This document shows positions 1 through 9,638 of a stretch of 64,000 nucleotides of DNA, piece by piece (positions within the stretch are counted from its first letter, which is position 1; each line of letters opens with the position of its first letter). A program made the position numbers and the translations under genes. The stretch is taken from assembly GCA_963680875.1 (NCBI GenBank), contig OY804585.1:42577414-42641413 (forward strand). The letters are read 5' to 3'. Origin of the DNA: Bathymodiolus brooksi. Taxonomy: Eukaryota; Mollusca; Bivalvia; Mytilida; Modiolidae. The notes below the pieces were generated by a model. The model worked only from the letters and a program-made list of their open reading frames with translations. It searched no databases and was not told where the DNA came from.

Positions 1-2
1 AG

Positions 3-557
3 GACTGGGTTTTTGGAGGCATTGAAAGAGAGAGTAAAAAGTGTTTCTTTGTGACAGTGGAAGACTGTAGCCAAAGAACACTGTTACAAATAATAAAAGA
101 CAATATTAAACCTGGAACAACCATTATCAGTGATTACTGGAAAGCATATGACTGTCTTAACAAAGAAGGATTTGAACACTTGAAAGTTAACCATTCACTT
201 AATTTTGTTGACCCAGATAGTGGAGCCCATACCAATACCATCGAAAGTACCTGGAGAGCACTTAAAAAGTTCCTTCCAAAGTACGGAACTGTGAAGTCTT
301 TGTATGATACCTATTTCAGTCAATACTGTTTCAGAAAGAAGTACATACATGGCTCTGAGGATCCTTTTCTATAATTTTTGAAATTAATAAAACGTATTTA
401 CAATCCAGAAACATGCAAGCAAAAGTTAATCTCAGAAGAATCAACAATTTCCAGTTCCAACAACTCTAAAATTAAAAAGCCAAGAATATTACAAGACATT
501 ACAAATACTAATAGCCCTTCAATCGCATTGAATTCTAGTTTGGACGACTTCATGTAA
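3..557 (+). pseudogene. Merlin (IS1595/ISXO2-like) DDE transposase, C-terminal part, in-frame stop
   Basis: The frame is open from the window edge, so the N-terminus lies outside. Visible family signatures are WVFGGIER near the edge, IISDYWKAY (the second catalytic Asp, in SDYW), and VNHS, FVDP, GAHTNTIESTW (the catalytic Glu). The first Asp would lie just upstream of the window. These match the ISXO2-like DDE domain of eukaryotic Merlin transposases, which cut and paste the element in the nucleus. A TAA at 372-374 interrupts the frame after EDPFL. The same frame then stays open for 60 more codons, first with FLKLIKRIYNPE, which reads as the normal continuation of the domain, and ends at a TAA at 555-557 after SLDDFM. 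I therefore call a pseudogene with a nonsense mutation. A shorter natural C-terminus at 374, with AATAAA at 386-391 as its polyA signal, is the alternative. Terminal inverted repeats were not identified. Confidence 0.85.
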
Positions 558-645
558 TTGAATGCCAGTGTTCGAAATTAGCGGTTGTCCGATCGTCAAA
601 ACCAACCTAACATTGATTAGGATGACCTGAATTCCCAGAATAGTT

Positions 646-683
646 GCCCGACTGACGACCAAATATTTTCTGTCAGTCAGGGC
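646..683. repeat. Imperfect inverted repeat (hairpin)
   Basis: GCCCGACTGAC at 646-656 pairs with GTCAGTCAGGGC at 672-683 with one bulged base, leaving a 15-base AT-rich loop. It lies about 90 bp downstream of the Merlin frame and could be a terminal structure of that or another element. The rest of 558-1139 holds only short reading frames without recognisable content. Confidence 0.5.
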
Positions 684-1139
684 TCACGTTGGAGGGTGAA
701 TTCTATCATATCCTTTAAGTATTTTGAAAGTGATTTTCTTGGAAAGTAATCCATTGCGGTTTATACAAACTTTGATTTCGTTCATTAGAGCTTATGTTTG
801 TATATGCCCGACTAAAATAAAACTATTTGTATTTGTTTTTCGTAAACAAACAACAATGGCGCCATTTTGGAAAGGGGACGCAATGCGGTACTGTGCTACA
901 GGAAATGTTGACCGAACTTTTTGTCCGAAGCTACTTCCAACAAAACAAACCTTTGATTTATTTTTTCTCATTTCTGTGACATAAAATCATAGTTCTCATA
1001 TCAAATATGTTTATATATTCGAAGATTGGCAATTCAAAATTCGTTGAAATGCATGGGACGCTTCCGGATATTTATCCATCCGCATTGGTATTTTATACTC
1101 GAGATCGGGTTAATATTACAATCTATACAAAATACAAAT

Positions 1140-1600
1140 ACAAAAAGCTTTATTTAAATTCGGTGCATGTTAAACATATACAAACACAAGCTCTACTGAG
1201 CTTTTGAAACCGACAATGACAAGAATAAAACATACATCATACAATGCATATACAGTGCATGCAAACATACATTCACACAAGCATTAAAATGTTAAATAGT
1301 TTTAAAACTATTAAATAGCGAAGCACATAGTATAAACTACTATCAAATAGCAAATCACATATGCTAAAGCACTAGTAAAACTTAAAATGCAGTAGGTTAA
1401 AGCAAATAAAATAAGCAAGGGAGCAACTATGAGCATATATTGCAGTGGCATGATCTGCCATTCCAGGAGTTAATAAGATTTTTGAACTGGAAATGAAGAT
1501 TCTTTCCTAAAGTGGTCCGGCAGATCATTCCACATCTATCGAACTGTTTACATCAGACATGTGTAAACGTTAATGCATATCCAATTAGAAAATAGACTTT
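1140..1600 (-). mobile_element. Possible degenerate LINE 3' end
   Basis: On the minus strand, 1511-1535 encodes MWNDLPDHFRKESSF followed soon by a stop. This resembles the W-N-x-L-P motif that closes the C-terminus of many LINE/CR1-type reverse-transcriptase polyproteins. About 350 bp further along the minus strand the sequence ends in a T-rich/A-rich tail near an AATAAA-like stretch at 1140-1155. No upstream reverse-transcriptase motifs survive, so the assignment is tentative. It could also be chance similarity. Confidence 0.3.
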
Positions 1601-1860
1601 GAACTACAGTAGCTTTACTCCATTGTTGCAATCTGATTTGAGGTCTGGCAAATGATAATTACAGCCTTTACTTTCTTCAGTTTTTGACTGACAGTGGCAA
1701 TTTACGTTTGTGCTATATTTTCATTCCCAAGCTATATATAGTTGGACCATTGAGCAAATTGACAGAGACATCGTTCTTCTGCTAAAGATTACACAAATAT
1801 TAGTTATTACAATTTGTGTGGTATTTGATCACAGCACAGTGATATTTATTTCAATAGGAA

Positions 1861-1875
1861 GGGGGGGGGGGGGGG
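1861..1875 (+). repeat. Poly-G tract (15 G)
   Basis: Uninterrupted run of 15 G. Length is prone to sequencing error and it can form G-quadruplexes. Confidence 0.95.
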
Positions 1876-3148
1876 ACATATAAAAAATCACTGGTATGCA
1901 AGACTCAAATAGTCAAGGTAGACAGAAATAAAAATGTGACATTGAATAGATGTCCTTCTGGTAGTTATGAATAAAAAAAACCCAGAACAAATCAGTTCGG
2001 ACAGCTTTTTAACTATTTACTAAATTTGGGCAGAGTAACTTCAGAATCTGAGAATGTGATGAATCTGAAGAGGCTGTGATATGGAAATTAAAAAGGAATT
2101 TGAATCTGAATAAAATTTAAACAAATAAACAACTGATTTAATTTTTTTTTAAAACAAACAAGTGCTGTATGGACAAAATGTACTTCTTGTGGAACTAAAG
2201 CTTGAATTGATGGGTGTTTTTCAACATTGATCTGACTCCTACTGTAAGACCAAAAACCATTCTTTTCAAGGAGTGAGCCACCTTTTTCAAACCAAAATGT
2301 AGGCCTCAGGAAACACCCAGAATGCATGATTTTGCACTATTTACCCCAGACCCCCAGCCGTAATGACCACCTCCACGACCCTTTTCGGCAACTTGATTTA
2401 AATTCGGACGACCTGATTTTTTTCCCTACTTGCCCTTGTGACAACCTCCCTTATTTCTTAGTTTCTAACACTGGAATGCTGCAATTTAATATTGATTTTA
2501 CAACACTCCTTGGGTTCTCAAGCCTCAAATGTCGGCGGAGAAGCCTTGACTTCCTGTGTCCCAACGGTCAACTTCAATTTTTTTTTTATTCAAATACAAA
2601 ACATGTCGCCTTATATGTTTAAAAACGTATGTTTATGTACAAATCGTCTTGCACATTGCTAACAGGATTAAATAATTCCAGTAAGCTTATTTAAATTCAT
2701 TATGTATACTCCTCGATTCGAAGCGGTGACAAAATGGTCGTCATTTTAAAATTAATTGCGGCTTTTGTTGTCATATCCGCATGGTAACGAAATGAAAGCT
2801 TATGGGTCATGCACGATGATTATTACAATATCTGACTTCCGGGGTCCGCCAAAGTAGATTCTACCCAAAAAACACCTTTATTCTGCACACATATAAAGTT
2901 TGACTGAATGTATTGTTTTTGTAACTGTGTTAGCGGTAGACGATCGCCACGTCGCATTTTGCGAATATAACGGTAGTGTGGCGAGGATAATTTGTGTAGC
3001 AGTAGCCACACTGGCGAACGAAAAACTTTTAGAGCATGCATCTGACAACGATCTTTTATTATGCAGAAAGTCAACTTCAAATAAAACGCGTTATAGACAA
3101 TGATTTGATCGATGTATAATATCCAAAATGATTTTAAAAAGCGAGTCA
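1876..3148. other. No gene recognised
   Basis: AT-rich sequence with a few short open frames on both strands (2088-2327 minus, 2326-2622 plus, 2823-3149 minus). None has domain-like composition, splice support or a family motif. The stretch 2928-3050 has weak similarity, on the same strand, to 5430-5540 (see findings). Confidence 0.5.
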
Positions 3149-3619
3149 AGGTGTCAAACCACCAATTAATTTCTTTAAGGTTTTCTACTAAATTTGTGTT
3201 TTTTCAAGCCTACCTGGTCATTTTATCTTAAGTTTAACCTTTTGAAGACCATATATTTTCTGAAACGTACATGGTTCCTCTACGTTCTGTCAAAATATCA
3301 GGGCATGTTTAAAATCTTGCAGTGAAATGCCATGCTACGGAAAGTACCTACTCTAAAAATAGCTCGGTCATTCCCAATAAATTCACTATTTATAGGTCAT
3401 GCATCAAATCCTCCATAGAGGTATTAAAATACAACTAAATCCATCAAATTTGGGCTCAAAATAATCCCTATTTATTTAACTTCAATTATCAATTTTAATT
3501 AGTCCATTCCATTAAGTAGTTTTCACAATACTACAAAGTGAAAGGAACTTTTTTCTTGAAAAAGGACTACTTTCGTATATGTTCCAAGCTCTGATTGGTG
3601 AATTAGTGGTTTGACACCT
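3149..3619. mobile_element. ~471-bp TIR element, copy A
   Basis: It starts with AGGTGTCAAACCAC and ends with the reverse complement GTGGTTTGACACCT. The inverted match extends imperfectly to about 19 bp. It is repeated in direct orientation at 4574-5038 with only scattered substitutions and a ~7-bp deletion in the other copy. It has no coding capacity, so it is MITE-like. No target-site duplication is clear at either copy, and the superfamily is unknown. Confidence 0.75.
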
Positions 3620-4573
3620 AAAGAGCATAAAAACTTGTTTCTTTCACCATTTGTTGGCCTAATTTCTATTCCTTAGCCAATATCAACCCAAGAAAACCTC
3701 ATAAGGTATGTGGCTGTCTGATATTTGCAAGTATAAGTGTTCAAATGCAAAGGTACCCCCTTGAAGATTTTTAATGAAAATATCTCCATTTACAGCTGTT
3801 GAGTTCAAATTTGCAAAAATATGATTTATTGATATTCAAGTCTTGGAATTTCTGATGGTGCACAACTATAATTTCCCCCAAAACTCAATAAATATATGCT
3901 TCCACATCATTTTTTTCCACTGTTTAAGTAAGCTGGATGTTCAAATGTACTGTTACAGCCAAATAATATTCTAAAACATGAAATTCAAATTGACAATTTG
4001 AAAAATTAACAGAAAATGCTAAGCAGTCAAAATAATTTTTCTGGGATCACTTAAATTACCAGGTTTTTACTACATAATTTTCAATTAAAACTGCTTTCTA
4101 TAGCCTTATATTATTTTGTAAGTACATTGTACATGTATTCTAACTGAAACTATCAAAATTTACCAGGAAAAATGTGTAGGATTGAAAAAAATCCAATCAT
4201 GATATCACCATATCCTATATTTGAAGTCAACAAACTGCCACATGATGAAATTTTTTAAATTCTTAATATCAACCATATTTTCAATATTATATGCCCTTCT
4301 ACTGCAAAAACACATTCAATAAGATATTCCCAATAGTTATAAAGTCATAAAGAAAAAGAAAATGAGTTGCAATACCTGGTGTCCATGTATATTCAGTGTT
4401 TGGGAGCAATATTCCAAAATATTACATAACATGCATTTTGACCATGTAATCTGACACCACAATGCATTTTGTAACATTTTTGTATGAAAAATGTCACTCT
4501 GGGTCTGTTGTGACATGTTTAGGCTAATTTGAACATGATAGTAACAAAAGATAATTTTGACGTTTTTGTCTTA
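3620..4573. other. Spacer between the two TIR-element copies
   Basis: This 954 bp AT-rich segment contains no open frame worth reporting. It is bracketed by direct copies A and B. The whole of 3149-5038 therefore has the architecture of a composite unit, although it could equally be two independent insertions. Confidence 0.45.
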
Positions 4574-5038
4574 AGGTGTCAAACCACCAATTAATTTCTT
4601 TAAGGTTTTCTACTAAATTTGTGTTTTTTCAAGCGTCATTTTATCTTAAGTTTAACCTTTTGAAGACCATATATTTTCTGAAACGTACATGATTCCTCTA
4701 CGTTCTGTCAAAATATCAGGGCATGTTTAAAATCTTGCAATGAAATGCCATGCTACGGAAAGCACCTACTCTAAAAATAGCTCGGTCATCCCCAAGAAAT
4801 TCACTATTTATAGGTCATGCATCAAATCCTCCATAGAGGTATTAAAATACAACTAAATCCATCAAATTTGGGCTCAAAATAATCCCTATTTATTTAACTT
4901 CAAATTATCAATTTTAATTAGTCCATTCCATTCAGTAGTTTTCACAATACTACAAAATGAAAGGAACTTTTTTCTTGAAATGGGACTACTTTCGTATATG
5001 TTCCAAGCTCTGATTGGTGAATTAGTGGTTTGACACCT
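4574..5038. mobile_element. ~465-bp TIR element, copy B
   Basis: Near-identical direct repeat of copy A at an offset of 1,425 bp, with the same AGGTGTCAAACCAC inverted ends. It lacks about 7 bp present in copy A near position 3210. High similarity suggests a recent transposition or a local duplication. Confidence 0.75.
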
Positions 5039-5220
5039 CTAATTGATTATATCTGGTAGTTTTTTCAGTTGAAATAACATTATCCGGGTCCTATTCCGGA
5101 AATAATTTCAATTTTAGTTACCAACTGACTGGTTTCCTAAATTACGCTTTATTCTGTCTGTCCTTCTGTCTACGCTTGAATCTAACACCAGTAAATTATT
5201 TGACAACAAGAAGGCCAAAC

Positions 5221-5310
5221 ATGGCCAAGCGCCAAGGATCTATTTTATCCTTTTTTGGCAACGTCAATGGCCCCACACAGCAAAAAACAACAAAATCATA
5301 CGAATATTAA
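5221..5310 (+). pseudogene. PIP-box-like leader of a hAT/ZNF862-like protein (fragment)
   Basis: An ATG opens a 29-codon frame starting MAKRQGSILSFFG. The segment Q-G-S-I-L-S-F-F fits the PCNA-interacting peptide pattern Q-x-x-(I/L/M)-x-x-F-F. Basic, FF-containing leaders of this kind are typical of ZNF862/ZMYM-like hAT-derived proteins. The decayed hAT element at 11-15 kb carries a comparable leader on the minus strand (KRTILDFFQSGPTAK). Both share I-L-x-F-F and a following G-P-T. The frame stops at TAA 5308-5310 and no downstream exon of the family was found on this strand. It is probably a stranded fragment or a 5' exon. Function beyond the motif is inference. Confidence 0.4.
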
Positions 5311-5708
5311 ATGTTCTGTTTATCTAATGTTCAAAGTTTGTTGTTGATCATGATGATATATGAATTATTATTGTTAGTTAATTAAATAATAAAGTTTTGA
5401 ACTTTCAACTGTTTTATGCTCTTTGTTTATATTTAGTGTGGCTAACTGAAATTGAGTGTGGCTAAAAGAAATTATTACCCATTAGCCACAGTGGCTAATA
5501 AAAAAAAATGTCTACTGCTAACACAGTGTAATATATATACTGTATATAACACTTGCTCATTTGCTCAGTATTATACACCTAAAAATGAAACAACAAATCT
5601 CTTAGAAGTCAAAACAAGGATTGTGCTCTATACATCAGTGCTTTCTATACACAACAAATTACAGTACAACTGCATTTGAATTGCAAAATTTCTATTTTTT
5701 AATTTCAG

Positions 5709-5837
5709 ATATTTTCAGTGTTTTGATCTAGAAGGAGAATCTGGAATTGTAGCGCGGGGAATCGGAACTGTTGTAAATATTGCCAAAATTTCACAGCAGC
5801 CACCTTCACCACAGGGGGTGTCCCCCTTATTTAAAGA
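5709..5837 (+). CDS. Coding exon of an unrecognised gene (exon a)
   Basis: A strong 3' splice site (T-rich tract ending TTTTTAATTTCAG at 5708) precedes a frame open for 43 codons. It begins YFQCFDLEGESGIVARG and ends PPSPQGVSPLFK. A GTATGT donor follows at 5838. Reading through meets TGA at 5845, as expected for an exon. With the 5838 donor the exon ends in phase 2, which fits the exon beginning at 17532 (one base completes the codon, giving FKD-LRH). A second AG at 5718 could serve as an alternative acceptor in the same frame. The peptide is part globular, part Pro/Ser-rich. I do not recognise the protein. The intron to the next exon would be 11.7 kb and holds most of the transposons described here. 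Confidence 0.6.
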
Positions 5838-5841
5838 GTAT

Positions 5842-6368
5842 GTATGATTTTATGATGATGTGTTTTTACACTAGCATGTTCAGATATTTGGAATTAATAG
5901 CTTGTTAATAGACGAATGAAAATATCTTGTAGATTATTGCAAAAAATACTTGCTTGCTAGTTTAATATGGTGGGAAAAATGAATATTTTTCCATTGATAT
6001 GAAAATACACTGAGCAAGCTATAACATTTTGTTTTTATATTTAAAAAATTGTGATTATATAATTATTAGATACTAATGTTTTAATTCAATATTAATATGG
6101 AAATAATTCGGAAATCAAGTTAAAAATTCAATTTTTTTTTGGTAGAGGAAAATGAAATACATTGAAAAAATCATGACCTGTCACAAGTCATTGAGAAACA
6201 TTATCACAGAAGGTCATATTTATTATGCCAGGCCAATAGTGGGAATCTGACTAGATGTAAATCCAGCTATTATACAATTGCGGCCATATCAACCACCAAC
6301 TTCTTTGATATAAGTCAAATGATGGTATTGTTTAGCTGGTGTAGTAAGTTGCACATCATCTGTTAGAT
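5842..6368. other. Intronic AT-rich sequence
   Basis: Nothing beyond simple AT-rich sequence. No open frame or repeat copy was recognised. Confidence 0.5.
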
Positions 6369-6862
6369 TGCCTCTGTGATATAATGGATAGCCTGCTTGG
6401 CCCAGGTGTAGAGGGTTAGGTTCATGGTACTTAATACCACTTTCAACAATATTTCAGTTATATCGTGGCAGTCAGTTTTATTGGTGTACGAAACCAGAGT
6501 ACCCTGAGAAAACCACAGACCTTCCGCAAGTTCTGACAAACGTTATCACATAATGTAGTATCGAGTACCCACCTCCAGGTGTAGAAGATTGTGGTATTTT
6601 CTGATTCTCAGCATTAATTTAAGTAGTAAAAGCAAAGATTGTTTGACTCAGAGTCAGGATAAATTGCTGGATTGGAAAAAAAATGAGTCTACCTGGGAAA
6701 TGTTGTTTCAGTGAGCTAGCACTATAAAAACAATACGTGTTGGTTTAATAGAAAGCATATATCATCATTATAACGTCAAAAAATAACTTGTCATCATTAC
6801 ACAGCTGAAAAATTCCAGAAAATGGTGTTAAACAACAATCATTCACCCACTGAAATCACTGT
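6369..6862 (+). mobile_element. SINE-A copy, split by a second SINE
   Basis: The tRNA-like head at 6369-6412 includes a box-A-like GTGATATAATGGATAG. The body resumes after 6574 and is colinear with the intact SINE-A at 6996-7348. Shared blocks include GATTGTGG, a SAGTCAGGATAA-like block, TGTTGTTTCAGTGAGC, CACTATAAAAA and the 3' end, where a CTGAAAAATT-like block is followed by TTAAACAACAATC and CAC-rich tail bases. The two halves are separated by a minus-strand SINE-B (6413-6574) bounded by the duplicated 11-mer CCAGGTGTAGA. Confidence 0.65.
6413..6574 (-). mobile_element. SINE-B copy nested in SINE-A
   Basis: It is flanked by CCAGGTGTAGA at 6402-6412 and 6575-6585, an 11-bp target-site duplication. 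At 6431-6452 it carries the reverse complement of a tail resembling TTGAAAGTGGTATTA, and it is similar for about 130 bp to the SINE-B at 9238-9478. It is shorter than that copy and lacks its tRNA-like head, so it is 5'-truncated. Confidence 0.6.
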
Positions 6863-6995
6863 CAGGCTATTGTATTGTCCCTCATTGATATTGCTCTTGT
6901 CTAACAGTAACATCCTGCATTCTATCATGATCTGTAGGCAGAGCCCATGACTTTTTTTTACCAATGAGAGTAGTTCATGTATCTAAATCGAACCC

Positions 6996-7348
6996 AACCA
7001 CATCAGTGGTGTAATGGTAAGTGTGCTCGCCTCGAGTGCGGTAGATTGTGGATTCCAGCCCAGATCGAGTCAAACTGGAGATTATGAAATTTGTATTTGT
7101 TGCTTTTCCGCCAAGTATTAAGGAGAGAGAGAGAGCAAAGACTGGTTGGCTCGGAATCAGGATAATGTGTCCGAGTGGGGCGACATGTCTATCCGCGGAC
7201 TGTTGTTTCAGTGAGCCAGCACTAAAAAATCCAACTAGGCGTGTACAAAGCGGACCTCATCATCTCATTGAAAATTAACTTGTTCTCACCATGATATTGC
7301 TGAAAAATTGCTGAGTTGGCATTAAGCAACAATCGCTCACTCACTCAA
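6996..7348 (+). mobile_element. SINE-A, full-length copy with 12-bp TSD
   Basis: Flanked by the exact 12-mer TAAATCGAACCC at 6984-6995 and 7349-7360. The head is tRNA-like: box A TGGTGTAATGG near 7007, and a decayed box B, GGATTCCAGCC, near 7051. The tail reads TGATATTGCTGAAAAATTGC, then GTTGGCATTAAGCAACAATC, then a short CTCA repeat. Positions 7250-7291 (starting GCGGACCTCATCATCTCATT) are a single-copy relative of the 50-bp satellite monomer that fills the right two-thirds of the window. The open frame at 7048-7278 lies entirely inside this element and is not a gene. Confidence 0.85.
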
Positions 7349-7360
7349 TAAATCGAACCC

Positions 7361-7547
7361 TGAATAAACTGAATTCTGTATAAACCAAGCTTTAAATAAA
7401 TTCACAATGTAGGAAATCTTTATTAATTTAACCTGTATAAACCTGTCTATTCCAAACCAAAAAGTCTTCCTAAGGGGAGTCAGCTTTGACAGATTTCACT
7501 GTACATCTGAGGAAACTGTTGGTTATGATCATTGATTTTGATGGATA
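7361..7547. other. Possible truncated TIR element upstream of a MITE
   Basis: This stretch ends in ATTTCACTGTA near 7493, which resembles the right end of the CAGT-type MITEs of this window. No matching left end was found; insertion of the adjacent SINE may have obscured it. Nothing else is visible. Confidence 0.25.
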
Positions 7548-7729
7548 CAGTAAAACCTGTTTAAAGTGAACATCTTTTGGGTCATTTGTTTTGTTTCTCA
7601 ATAGACAGGTGATTGATTGCCGTAGACAGATTAAATTTACAAAAATTTTAGATTTTGGGACTAAATTTGAAGCTTAGATTACACAATATTGCACTAAATT
7701 AATTGTTCCGTGTAGAATGGTTTTTACTG
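7548..7729. mobile_element. ~182-bp MITE with TA duplication (pogo/Tigger-like ends)
   Basis: The left end is CAGTAAAACCTG and the right end GGTTTTTACTG, reverse-complementary over about 10 bp and flanked by TA on both sides (7546-7547, 7730-7731). A TA target and CAGT termini are characteristic of pogo/Tigger members of the Tc1/mariner superfamily. It is non-coding. Length matches two other copies or relatives in this window (8906-9084 and the split one at 11228/15478). Confidence 0.6.
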
Positions 7730-8003
7730 TACATGTACTATAATAACAAATGTCTTTAAGGAAAAATAAGCAGGAACTAATTACGGTAATATATTATATT
7801 CATTGTTGTATGATCGAGGATATGAAAGTTATACTTTCCAGACTTATGGTTATGAAACTTTCAAGTATGAGTTTTTTGTACTCATTCTTGAAAAATGACC
7901 AATTAAAACTTTATATCCAGAATATAGTGTCCTGGTTGGATGATTTTGGTAAGGCCAGATGAAGAATTTTAATTTAATTTTTTTTGTGGGTGGCTCATTT
8001 GTT

Positions 8004-8564
8004 CAATACGGTTGTTTCGAATCATTTCCATTCCGTCCAAATTTTGTTATTTTCGTCTTTCAGATCACGTGATTTCGATGGACTAATCGGCATTGAACTT
8101 CCGGTGTCAATGTACACAACAAAAACTCCAATCGATTTGTGCCATTTTAACGTTCGATCCTAAACTTAAAAAAATCTTAGCATTTTCTGTAAAAGACATA
8201 TCAATTAAATTATTTTATTTGTATCAAAGACTTCAATGCAGAGACAATTACCTATTTAAAATTAAATTTGTTTTCTTTTTTTATTTGCTGCTGTTAGTAT
8301 CATGAAACAAAAACGATCTGCCTTTATATATTTCTGATATCAGACATATACTGGGGTACCAAACACCCGTATTTATTCAGCGTTTTCCTTGGCGTCTCCA
8401 TATTACAATTACTTATAATCTACCGCATCTACGACTATGATATGCTGACGTTGTCACAGTAATAGCATAAACACCGCAACATCGCCTGCTGTATTGTTCA
8501 GACGTCAAGACACGAAAAAGACGGAACGTGGTCGGAATTGACATGATTCGAAACAACCGTATTG
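8004..8564. mobile_element. ~561-bp non-autonomous element with ~40-bp TIRs
   Basis: CAATACGGTTGTTTCGAATC at 8004-8023 is repeated in reverse complement at 8545-8564, and the match continues inward with a few mismatches to roughly 40 bp. The interior has no convincing coding frame; the short frames at 8093-8305 and 8413-8631 are internal to it. No target-site duplication was resolved. Confidence 0.7.
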
Positions 8565-8905
8565 CATGCTGCAAATTAATAAATAACAAAGTTAAGCGAA
8601 ATATATAGACATTTTTTAGAAATATACTCATGCAGTCATTTTAAAGACATGTTTTAATTTCTTCTTGAACAGTAATTCATAAAAAAATTATTTTCCTTTT
8701 ATGGTAAATATTCATTTGTTTACTTCAAAATTAACATTTTGAAAATTGTTTACTAAATTTTAAAGAATTCTTTTTTAATATGAAGTATTGCATCTTAATT
8801 CTTTTGCGATATTTACCTGTGTTTGATAAAAATTGTTTTTTAAGCCATTATTTAGATTGACAGGGAAGTGGGGACATCTTATTGCAATTAATTTGTTTTT
8901 AGCTA

Positions 8906-9084
8906 CAGTAGAACCTCGGTATCCCGAGCTCGGTTGAATCATTTTTTTGATAACACAAATGTAAGAATAATATTGGTTCATATAAATTGTTGACTGAATT
9001 TTCCCTGATTTAATACTAGAATAATCTGCTAAATTGAAATAAAATAGTAGTTCCCTTTGACTTCATCACAACGAGGTTCCACTG
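8906..9084. mobile_element. ~179-bp MITE with TA duplication (pogo/Tigger-like ends)
   Basis: The left end CAGTAGAACCTCG and right end CGAGGTTCCACTG form a 13-bp inverted repeat with one mismatch, flanked by TA at 8904-8905 and 9085-9086. The interior is AT-rich and non-coding. Same size class as the MITE at 7548. Confidence 0.7.
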
Positions 9085-9129
9085 TATTTGTTTTCTTTTT
9101 ATGGTAAGTGAAGACAATTCCTGCACCGT

Positions 9130-9167
9130 ATTATATTAAATAATGCATATTATATTAAATAATGCAT
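9130..9167. repeat. 19-bp tandem duplication
   Basis: ATTATATTAAATAATGCAT occurs twice head to tail without mismatch. Confidence 0.9.
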
Positions 9168-9237
9168 CCGACTAGTTGTTGAAATTAACATAATGAAATT
9201 CACAACATTCTTACGATTTACTTTGGCTTGTTGGTGT

Positions 9238-9478
9238 TTAATACCACTTTCAACAATATTTCATCAATAAATGTATATTGTGGTGTTCAGTTTTATTTAT
9301 GGAAGAAACTAGTGCACAGAGGATAAAATAACCATCCTGTCTTAAGTCACTGACAAACTTTTGTCACATAAAGTTATAATGAATGCACCTTGCCTCGGAC
9401 CGTGAATCAAACTCACGACTTTTAGTGGACAAGGATTACATTGGTAGATATGCATCCAAACTACCACACGACTGCTGC
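9238..9478 (-). mobile_element. SINE-B, full-length-like copy on the minus strand
   Basis: Read on the minus strand it begins with a tRNA-like head: box A GTGGTAGTTTGG near 9470 and box B GTGAGTTTGATTC near 9410. It ends with a tail resembling AATATTGTTGAAAGTGGTATT near 9240. The tail resembles that of SINE-A (ATTGCTGA, then GGCATTAA), so the two families probably share a LINE-derived 3' end. A colinear truncated copy sits at 6413-6574. Confidence 0.65.
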
Positions 9479-9638
9479 TACAAACGACCACTTTTCTATA
9501 AGTTACAAGTCGCCTAACACCTGCAGGAAATAACAGGAGCATAATATTTTAATGCTGCATATTACGTATATATTCAAATTATACATATAGTTATTTAATT
9601 AGTTTTGCTTTCATTTGATTATTATGCCTTCACCCATA

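Noticed and set aside
568..600. hAT-like end CAGTGTTCGAAATTAG downstream of the Merlin frame
   Set aside because: No partner inverted end or target duplication was found within the window.
724..1207. Two short plus-strand frames
   Set aside because: Low-complexity or hydrophobic composition, no splice or domain support, in repeat-like sequence.
7002..7060. tRNA gene
   Set aside because: Box A is good but box B is decayed and the sequence continues into a SINE body with target duplications; it is a tRNA-derived SINE head.
7048..7278. 76-codon plus-strand frame
   Set aside because: Lies wholly inside the SINE-A copy bounded by 12-bp duplications.
9403..9475. tRNA gene on the minus strand
   Set aside because: The cloverleaf does not close and the region is the head of a SINE-B copy.
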